In this document: positions 57,059 through 64,000 of the stretch, piece after piece
Layout: each line of letters begins with the position of its first letter
Position numbering within the stretch: the first letter of the stretch is position 1
From: Isoetes taiwanensis
Lineage: Eukaryota; Streptophyta; Lycopodiopsida; Isoetales; Isoetaceae
Direction: 5' to 3'
Assembly: GCA_021234155.1 (NCBI GenBank)
Contig: JAJEKV010000012.1
Coordinates: 5,459,789 to 5,523,788 of the forward strand
DNA length: 64,000 nt
Position numbers and translations under genes: made by a program
The notes under the pieces: generated by a model
Database searches by the model: none
Told to the model about the DNA's origin: nothing
Seen by the model: only the letters and a program-made list of their open reading frames with translations

Positions 57059-57742
57059 ATGCCACGTTTCAAGCTTACTGTCGATCTGAGAAACATGAGC
57101 GTTTACCAGCTCTATAGTGTACTTGTAGATCATCTTGGAGACGATAGCGATATGGTTGACCTTGTTTTAGACCTTCTGGTTACCCACTTTGCTGAGAACC
57201 GTAGGATCCCATATCCCATCTTCCATTTCTCGGAGCGGTTCCTTATGAAATTAAATGCGGCCAACGAGTCTTATACTCTGCTAGAGCAGCCTGACCAAGC
57301 CTACGCAATCGCTAAGTTCTACCCGTCGGAGAACCCAGATGAAGACCCCATGGAGCTTGCACGTATAGAAGCGCAGAGGGTTATGGACCTTGCAAGGACA
57401 GAGGACCTTCAACAAATTGCTAGTGGTACCCCAGAGGAGAGAGCAGCGCGGTTCTACTACTTAGGGAGGGGCCGTGTCCTTATGTATCTAGACCATTACA
57501 ACCTTCCTCCTTTTTATTGGGATGAAGCTTCCAATAGTTTTGTGTTCGAGATTGTTCCACCTGATTTTACACAAGATAGGATGGACATTATCGAGGCCGA
57601 TATGCAAGCTCGACCGGGCCGCTACCATGCTGAAATAGCGCGGCGAATCCAGATGCGCCAGGAACGTGAGGCCGAGTCACGAGAGAGGTCGCTATTAGAG
57701 CCGGGAAGTCTGCCCTGTAGAGCCGGATGCGCCGTAATATAG
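57059..57742 (+). CDS. unrecognised 227-aa ORF in the element IV internal region
   Basis: ATG at 57059 (MPRFKLTVDLRNMSVYQLYS). Features: acidic N-terminal half (HLGDDSDMVDLVLDLLVTHF), RIPYPIFHFSERFLMKLNAA, PSENPDEDPMELARIEAQRV, ARFYYLGRGRVLMYLDHYNL, PPFYWDEASNSFVFEIVPPD, and an E/R-rich end (RIQMRQEREAESRERSL) suggesting a helix. The tail after about residue 215 is probably out of frame, because the frame from 57727 continues with similar charged residues. No CCHC, protease, RT or integrase motif. In position it replaces gag, but I cannot match it to Gag or to any host family. The frame is intact for over 200 codons, unusual in this window. Confidence 0.6.
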   Translation: MPRFKLTVDLRNMSVYQLYSVLVDHLGDDSDMVDLVLDLLVTHFAENRRIPYPIFHFSERFLMKLNAANESYTLLEQPDQAYAIAKFYPSENPDEDPMELARIEAQRVMDLARTEDLQQIASGTPEERAARFYYLGRGRVLMYLDHYNLPPFYWDEASNSFVFEIVPPDFTQDRMDIIEADMQARPGRYHAEIARRIQMRQEREAESRERSLLEPGSLPCRAGCAVI

Positions 57743-58226
57743 TTCAAGAAGTGGAAGAGCGGGTGGCTAGATGCAAGAGGAAGTACACAAAGCCCAAGAA
57801 GGGAGGTGCCCATTACAAGACTAGGCTGCAACGTGATGCCAAAATTGGGAAGAACACGGCTGCTGATCGTCGTGAGAGGATAGTACAGAAGGCCAAGCAC
57901 CCTTCAACCACTGGTAAGACTTTACCATTAGTCGACCGGCCGCCTGCCGGCGAAGCCCCATAGGTATCGACTGTGCAATCGTAGCCTTGCGCCGTGATAC
58001 TAAAAATACCGTAAGACTACCGAAGCTCCTAATACGCCGGCTACCTTTTTAAGCGCCTTGTCCGAGAGATTACACAAGAATTTAAGACGGACATGAGGTT
58101 CCAAGCCTTTGCCCTACTTGCTTTGCGTGAGGTCGCCGCCTTTCTTTGTGGAAATTTTGAGTGATGCGAATCTATGTGCCATAATTATGCCCAAGGATCT
58201 TCAACCGCACGAGGATTCGAGGGGAC
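57727..58226 (+). pseudogene. histone H3 relic
   Basis: A K/R-rich lead (RCKRKYTKPKKGG) is followed by residues collinear with histone H3 to its end: AKHPSTTGK (canonical ARKSTGGK), HRYR at about 57959-57970, IVALRR and KLLIRRLPF (canonical TVALRE, ELLIRKLPF), [17 protein letters not shown] (58054-58104; canonical RLVREIAQDFKTDLRFQ), [24 protein letters not shown] and IMPKD (58162-58197), and RIRG (58212-58223). Three frameshifts and a stop split it. The six codons between CAI and IMPKD (HAKRVT in H3) are missing as an in-frame deletion. No introns and no poly(A). It lies between the 227-aa ORF and the second ORF of element IV. Confidence 0.85.
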
Positions 58227-58412
58227 TTCAAGTAGTTGCATGGGATTAGCATTAAGCCTTTATCTTTTGTTAAATATTGTATAAAGTTGATATGGAATAT
58301 ACCGTAAAACACTTTTTTCTTTGGGATATGGAATTATATGGTGTATTTAATGTTTTTTTTTTAATAAAAGTGTAAATTATTAAATAAATAATATTATTTA
58401 TTTTCCCTGGAA

Positions 58413-58469
58413 CACGTGTCAAAAGTGACGCCATGATGACTATAAGGTCACTTTTTATCATTAGGGTTT
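58413..58469 (+). promoter_or_regulatory. promoter-like block with G-box and telo-box
   Basis: ACACGTGT (G-box core at 58413-58418) and TTAGGGTTT (telo-box, 58461-58469), followed by a C/T-rich leader to the ATG at 58524. This arrangement is common in plant genes for growth and translation. It is preceded by an AT-rich stretch (58250-58400). Confidence 0.45.
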
Positions 58470-58523
58470 CATCTTGTTCCCTTCCTTCAGCCTTTCCTCC
58501 TCCTCCCTTGTTCCTCGTCCGTG

Positions 58524-59904
58524 ATGGATCGACCTACACTCCAACAATGGTACCTGGACGGTGAACACTGGGACCCTGCGGTTCCTTTTGAGAACACTTG
58601 CTCCAGCAAGTGGATCATATCCACAACATGCAGGCACATCCTGACTATGCCCATTTTCTTGAATTCTTCTTCGAAGAAATCGTACCTGAGTGTGTACTTA
58701 ATGAGGCAGACTCCCAGTCGTACCTTAACTCCAACACCTTGATAGCAATGTTGGGAGATGATGAACATGCGCGAATGTTCCCAAAGGTATCAGGAGAAGA
58801 GGAGGGGATCTTCCTATTCTTAGCATAGACGGCAAGCTTTGCTATGAAGCTTGTTTTGCATTGGCAATAGTTATGGATCAGTATATAGATGATGTGCAGA
58901 CACCCTCCGAGCAGAGTAGGACACCATTACCTTCTGACCCGGAGGATGATGACGTTGTCAATGAGAATGATTTTATTCGATGGAAGCAGGTAGCAATGGA
59001 GACACCGACACCCCGTGACCGAGCTCATAAGCTCGGGCTAGATCTTTTACCCACTATTCTCTTGCATGATCAAGAGTATCTTCTTCTCGAAGACATCATG
59101 TGGGCCTATCGAGTTATAGCCGACATCCGTAGCAAGCGTAAGGCTGACGTCCTTTACGAACTTGCAGAGTTCTGCCAGGACGATTTCGTGGATTTCACTA
59201 CACCTATTGTTTCTCCACCACATGTCCACGATTTGCTTACCTTTCAGCCAGAGGAGATGGAGCCCGTTGATACCCTCCTTTCTCTACGTTAGTTCATGTT
59301 GCAGGATGCACCATCTCAGCCCCCTAAAGAACACTTTGCTTGTACCGTACTACCTCCTCCTAGTAGTCAGCCCTTACAGATTACCATGGGAGAGGTAGAT
59401 CAAGGTGAAGAAGACCTTAAGGCAAGTCTTAGGGATGACAAAGAAGATGCGGAGCAGGAGCAGATAACCCTAAATTTGGAGAAGGAAATAGAAACTTCAG
59501 TAGACCCAAGGGTTAGGGCTATGGGAAATCAATTGACACGATTCTTCCTTTCTGCCTTCCGACAGGGCGAGGTTCTCTTCTTCTCCAAGCACATTGGGCC
59601 TCAGTCTGAAGCATCCTGGTGGGCACTTCGTACATTGTCCACCTTAGCTGACCACAAGAAGATCGATTATCATACTACCACTATCGTATTGGTCCGACGT
59701 GATCTTGCTCTTGCAGCATTAGGGGATATTGCAGGCTGGACCAATATGCGCCTCCTTGTTGCTGCACCTCTGGCAGTTTTTCTACCACCAGATGCAGCAT
59801 CTCGAGTCGCCCTCTCTGCTAGTCCTAGCACCACTTTGATGCGCTATCGACCGCCACCACAGCCGGATATGCTTATGGAAGAAGATGCGGGACCTAGTTC
59901 TTAG
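58524..59904 (+). pseudogene. unrecognised ORF of about 460 codons in element IV
   Basis: ATG 58524 (MDRPTLQQWYLDGEHWDPAV). Frame changes near 58590 and 58815 connect VDHIHNMQAHPDYAHFLEFF, NSNTLIAMLGDDEHARMFPK, PILSIDGKLCYEACFALAIV, then 58861-59904 in one frame with a single TAG at 59290-59292: ENDFIRWKQVAMETPTPRDR, LLPTILLHDQEYLLLEDIMW, KADVLYELAEFCQDDFVDF, then a DE-rich linker and VDPRVRAMGNQLTRFFLSAF, QSEASWWALRTLSTLADHKK, DLALAALGDIAGWTNMRLLV. Mostly helical with an acidic middle. No polymerase, protease or zinc-knuckle motif and no family I know. A promoter-like block precedes it. Confidence 0.5.
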
Positions 59905-60059
59905 ATATGATTTTGATAGTTACAAATCTTTGTATTGTTTATAAATATAATTATTGATTGGCATTTTTAATGAGCCATCGAATAATATAAACTATTTTCT
60001 ATGCTTGATTGAACTATTGCATATAGTCTTAATTGTGACACCTTGCATATTATTAGAGG

Positions 60060-60307
60060 TGCTTATACCTTCTTATGTGTATATAGACGGTGTACGTAAT
60101 GCCTTTTGGCATACCCCTTCGGACGCCGGCCGGTTGACACCTGAGCAAGAGCTCATTATGATGAAGAGACAGTTGGGAGACCTTCAAGCATATGTCTTGA
60201 ACACAAATGTTAAATACAAAACAAGAAGTATGGAAGTAAAAATTGTTCACATCCAAAATGCACCATTTATTGCAAACAAGAACTATAACACCTTGAATCC
60301 CCCTTAA
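60060..60307 (+). other. short coding-like stretch after the second ORF of element IV
   Basis: FWHTPSDAGRLTPEQELIMM and KRQLGDLQAYVLNTNVKY read in one frame to a stop at 60307. Helical and charged. It may be the end of a further ORF. Unrecognised. Confidence 0.3.
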
Positions 60308-60331
60308 TTGCAAAATAAGAACTATGTAATA

Positions 60332-60460
60332 TTTTTTTCTTTTTTTTTTTGAAGAACGACAAACTTTATTGAAACAACAAGCCAAAAGCCAGATGCAAAT
60401 GCAGAGGCGGGAATAAAATTTCAGAGGATAATCATGATCCACTGAATAGAACCACCAGCC
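60332..60460 (-). mobile_element. 3' end of a LINE-like or retroposed sequence, minus strand
   Basis: A T-rich run at 60332-60350 is a poly(A) tail on the minus strand, preceded there by GTTCTTC and, 15-20 bases earlier, AATAAA. The TTC(A)n end resembles LINE-A and LINE-B (CCTTC(A)n). Its 5' limit is unknown. Confidence 0.55.
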
Positions 60461-60922
60461 TATGCATAAGACAACACACTCAAATATGACTCAAATATCA
60501 ATTGTCGCTTAGCAGGAGCAAGCGAAGAACAATGGTAGGCCTTAGTAATATCTTGACCCACAACGTATAAGAACAGAACCAAGGTGAAATGTGACAACCA
60601 GTGACTAGACAAAGAAAGAAATTTAAGGATAGATAGGGTACCAAAAAGATGGATTATTAGATCTATTGAAACAAAAGTTAATGAAAAATTGATGTCCATA
60701 CGAATAAAGTGGAAGATGATAAAAAACTGTAAGAAACCTTCTCGTCAGCCATGAATAGATGCATATGTTTCCCCACAATTATGTCATCACAAACAATTAT
60801 AGTGTTGATTTTGTTCGTAGACTACCCCGCAAATTATGCATATGGGTAAAATTACAAATGCACGCAAAAGAAAAAATCGTATAAAGGAGGCTTAATGATT
60901 ATGAGATACATGTAGATACACA

Positions 60923-61057
60923 TACCCAATCTAAAAACAAATGCAAAATGTCCAGTCCCAGGCACGTCCCCATAGGCAATACACATACACGTGCCCAATC
61001 TAACAATAAATGCAAAATGTCCAGTCCCAGGCACGTCCCCATAGGCGATACACAGCC
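60923..61057. repeat. 69-bp tandem duplication
   Basis: Copies at 60923-60991 and 60992-61057 share TGTCCAGTCCCAGGCACGTC and flanks with few differences. Confidence 0.9.
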
Positions 61058-61150
61058 GATTCATAAAAGAAAGGTAAGACATAATGATTTTAATGAAACA
61101 GTGCATGTCCAACAACATAGTAATGAGAACGACAAAGGAGACAAATACAT

Positions 61151-61271
61151 AGATATGGAAGAAACCTAGATCCGACCAAATGACCCATAGACACCCTGCA
61201 ATGTAACATCAGATATGGAAGAAAATCTGTATCCAACGAAACGACCCATAGACATCTTGCAATGTAACATC
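61151..61271. repeat. 60-bp tandem duplication
   Basis: AGATATGGAAGAAA ... CAATGTAACATC at 61151-61210 is repeated at 61211-61271. Confidence 0.88.
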
Positions 61272-61339
61272 CCACTAAGTAAAATGCGTGTGTTGCGGGA
61301 ACTAAGTCGACACAATGAACAAGTGTAATCCACAAAAAA

Positions 61340-61485
61340 TGACTAAAATAACAAAATATGTGTAAACCATAGGGACACTAGTAAATATGTGTCCACTCGA
61401 AAATAGCTAAAATAGCCAATATGTGTAAACAAGAGGAACTAAGTAAAAATGTGTAAGTCATAGAAAAAAACTAAAATAGCAAGAA
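61340..61485. repeat. degenerate tandem repeat, about 65 bp
   Basis: CTAAAATA(A/G)C and AATATGTGTAAAC recur three times (near 61342, 61408, 61472). It lies on the tail side of the SINE-like head at 61505. Confidence 0.6.
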
Positions 61486-61504
61486 AGAAGTAAAATATGC
61501 ATAG

Positions 61505-61566
61505 AAAGGACTTGAACCCATGCTTAGAAGATTAAACACAAGCATTCCAACCAAAGCTCCACATCA
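61505..61566 (-). mobile_element. SINE-like tRNA-derived head, minus strand
   Basis: On the minus strand GGAGCTTTGGTTGGAATGC (A-box region) is followed by GGGTTCAAGTCC (B-box; plus-strand 61508-61519). The spacing is that of a tRNA. The tandem repeats at 60923-61485 lie downstream and may be its expanded body. A tRNA gene is unlikely because the acceptor stem does not pair. Confidence 0.55.
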
Positions 61567-61569
61567 AAC

Positions 61570-64000
61570 GAATAAACTTAAAACAAAATATCTAAACTAT
61601 ATAATTGTGATAGGCAAGATTCTTTTCGAATATGCTATACAAATTCTTATTTGACTGTTGACACGTAACCTTATCTGTTTGTAACACATTCAAGCCAAAT
61701 TTTCAACACGTGTCCTTAAAAACTTGTGGTTCAAATAAAATCGGATTTAGATCCGTGATCTATTGGATGCGGCCAGCAAGCTTATATGTTTGTAACACAA
61801 ATATTTTGGTTTAATCCTTTCACAGACAGTGGATCTGCAATCCCTATCGATCCTCCACTTTTTTCTTGCTTCATAATTCAAAATCGTTCCTGAATCAAAG
61901 CCCGACCTTTCCAGCCATGGATCCAGAACTTTCTAATCAGGCTTCTCTTCTTTGCTAAATTTGTGCAACAATTTAGTCATCATCTTGCTTCCATTTTCTG
62001 CATTTTTTTAAGATGAGGATTCTCTCGAATCTTGGTCTGAATCCCTGAGATTAATGCTTGAACGCTCTGCAATCTTCATTTGCCTAATTTTTTGGTTGAA
62101 GAGCTGGAGGAAATAATACCGCCTTGGAACAGATCCATTGTCGCTAACATGGGCATATCAGACTGTGCAACGGATTCCGACAGGAGCGGAGTGGTGAATT
62201 CGAGATCCTTGCTGCAAAATCTAGTTTAGAGCTTGAAACATCAGGCACACGATCTGGAGCTACAAATAAGAGGTTTCTGTAAAGCCTTCTCTGTCGAAAT
62301 CGCATGCAGATCCTGTTACAATTGTGACCATGGAAAAGGGCAATCCACCAACTCTCCTGCTGGGTTTTCGAAATAATCCAAAGTCATGCAGCTTTAGTGG
62401 GCCTCTATCCCTCTATTACAGCCGGCTAATGTCTATGTTCTTAGCATCAATCCTTAGCATCAATCCAGGCATCAATCCTTAGCTCCAAAGAATCGGAACA
62501 AAGGCGGATTCTTCACGCCTCTTCCAGAATCAAATTGGATGCCCTATTCGTTGGGAAATCCAACCGGTCACGCTTAAACTCTGTCGTTCTACACGTCCAA
62601 TCTTCCTTCCATATATTCTCATGTTCACCGACCTTCATTTTTGTCTTTTCAACGTTAACAAAACCCTTATCAAACATCATAAATTCTAAACTTCAAACTC
62701 AACTTTAAACTCCAAGCTTATAAATGCTGGATGCCAATTTCTAACAGACTCAAAGGATTGGATGTTGTGGCTGGAGGCCATGGAGCTCTGCCGTTGCAAC
62801 ACAAAAAAACCCATTGTTGATGGTACTAGAGATTTTCGTGTTGCTTACGGTTTTGCTAGTTATACTATTGTTGAGCTCATAGCTCTCCTTTGGTTAATTG
62901 CACTATTTTTTTTGTTGAGCTAGACTCCATTGCTAGTCATTGCAGTTATTTTTAGAGTTCCTTCTTATTGCGTGGCATTGAAGATTCTCTGTTATTAATA
63001 GCATGAAAAAAGTTGGATTACTTTGAGTTTTAAAGAGTGCTTTGTCTCCTTTCTTTCAAGTCATGCTATGGAGTGGAATATCATAGACATGTCTTTCTAT
63101 TTAAGTGCCACCCCATAGTTTAACATTTTCAACAAGATCATATTGTTATACTTAAGCCCTACATGGTAAGAGCTTAAGTTGCAGGCGGAGACCACCTAGG
63201 GGCAGATTCACATGTTTTGATCAATTTGTTGAAATAGACATTCATTATGCTGCAGAATATGTGCTTATTGCAAGTATTTGTCTCACTAAACCTGATAACT
63301 TTTGCACCGAGTATCTTATAAATCGCTAAGTTATAATGAAATAACTAGCAAGTGGTACCTTCGCAGAAGGTGATAAGAAATTGTGGTGAGAAAAAAACTT
63401 ATGGGTGAGAAAATCTTTAAGTTGTTGAAGAGAAAATTTTGGTTTTGAACCTCTGTAAAGTTGCTGAGAGAAATGTTCACAACGACCTATTAGATTCTTT
63501 TCCAAACTCAAAAACCCTGGAAAACCCTCATGATGATTTTGGAAAAGAGAAATGTTCGCGGCAGCCTTGACCGCCGCGATAAATTTCTTGTAAGTTATAA
63601 GTACAAATGGAAAGCTTTAACCAACAAAATTAGAAAGCCAAGCTCACCATCACCGTCACCAGTGGATAAGAAAGGAAAATCCGAGGTAGGCACCACCACA
63701 AGTAGAGAAGGAAGCAAAAGTCTGGCTGGAGTATTCCATGCCATGGTAATCGAGGGACAAAAAAACTAACCCAGAAAGGCTTGCTTCCTTGGATCTATAA
63801 GCCAATGGGGAGAGAGAGGAACCAACAGAGCCTGATGTAGAACCATTCACGCTGACCTCTGCTTTGCTCCATCTGAGTACCTAAAGCACAAAGTATCATG
63901 CTGCAAAAAATAAACTCTCATGATGTGAAAAGCTCCTTGGAACCAAATGCGGCCAAGCTTGGCAGGCACAACATGCCTGAGTTTGTTGCATTCTAAGAAA
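61570..64000. other. gene-free stretch
   Basis: No recognised gene. A 13-base unit AGCATCAATCCTT recurs at about 62445-62480. A short frame 63530-63769 (Lys/Ser-rich, ending FHAMVIEGQKN) is open but unrecognised and could be a gene fragment. Confidence 0.45.

Noticed and set aside
60923-61485. CRISPR-like array
   Set aside because: Direct tandem repeats without unique spacers, in a plant genome.
61505-61566. Genuine tRNA gene
   Set aside because: A- and B-box-like segments are present but the acceptor stem does not pair. A SINE head is more likely.

Overview
This is a repeat-rich nuclear window from a land plant. The evidence is a spliced TRICHOME BIREFRINGENCE-LIKE (TBL) cell-wall acetyltransferase gene, plant-type LTR retrotransposons (tRNA-Asp-like and tRNA-iMet primer sites, Athila-like polymerase), plant L1-like LINEs, tRNA-derived SINEs and MITE-like fold-backs. 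One LINE fragment (40.1-41.3 kb) resembles types I associate with seedless plants and gymnosperms, so a fern or conifer-like genome is possible, but the species cannot be fixed from sequence alone.

Layout. 0-6 kb: short tandem duplications, a decayed coiled-coil reading frame and a copia gag remnant. 6.16-9.09 kb (minus): the only intact host gene, three exons, 467 aa, TBL family. 9.7-12.3 kb: a possible MITE, two SINE-like units and a long hairpin. 13.8-14.9 kb: an old Ty3/gypsy pol fragment. 14.88-23.8 kb: element I, an Athila-like element with its 5' LTR but no 3' LTR. 23.8-25.5 kb: a broken spliced host-type gene ending in a Cys/His-rich zinc-finger-like exon, with a GTGGT-rich minisatellite in one intron. 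26.8-33.7 kb: LINE-A. 33.7-47.6 kb: a three-level nest. LINE-B (5'-truncated, with target duplication) is split by element II, a 12.2 kb Athila-like element flanked by a 5-bp duplication, and element II itself carries LINE-C between RNase H and integrase. 47.8-49.3 kb: pieces of an FCP1/NIF-type phosphatase and of an Ulp1-type protease. 49.6-50.1 kb: a MITE with about 120-bp inverted repeats. 50.5-51.0 kb: simple repeats. 51.1-53.0 kb: decayed coding of unknown origin. 52.9-54.8 kb: element III, the 3' part of a third Athila-like copy, cut by LTR IV. 54.81-60.3 kb: LTR IV, a tRNA-iMet primer site, and an internal region with no visible gag or pol. It holds an unrecognised 227-aa ORF, a decayed but nearly full-length histone H3, and an unrecognised ORF of about 460 aa preceded by a promoter-like block. 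60.3-64 kb: a LINE-like 3' end, minisatellites and a SINE head.

How it fits together. Elements I, II and III belong to one family whose hallmark is a large reading frame after the integrase, with a coiled coil followed by a conserved C-terminal domain. Element I and II polymerases share an FQDD catalytic box, and both integrases keep the D,D-35-E triad. The most unusual region is 54.8-60.3 kb, where a histone H3 relic and two unknown ORFs sit where gag-pol would be expected. Many frames in element II are broken by single-base indels. Some of these may be sequencing error rather than decay.
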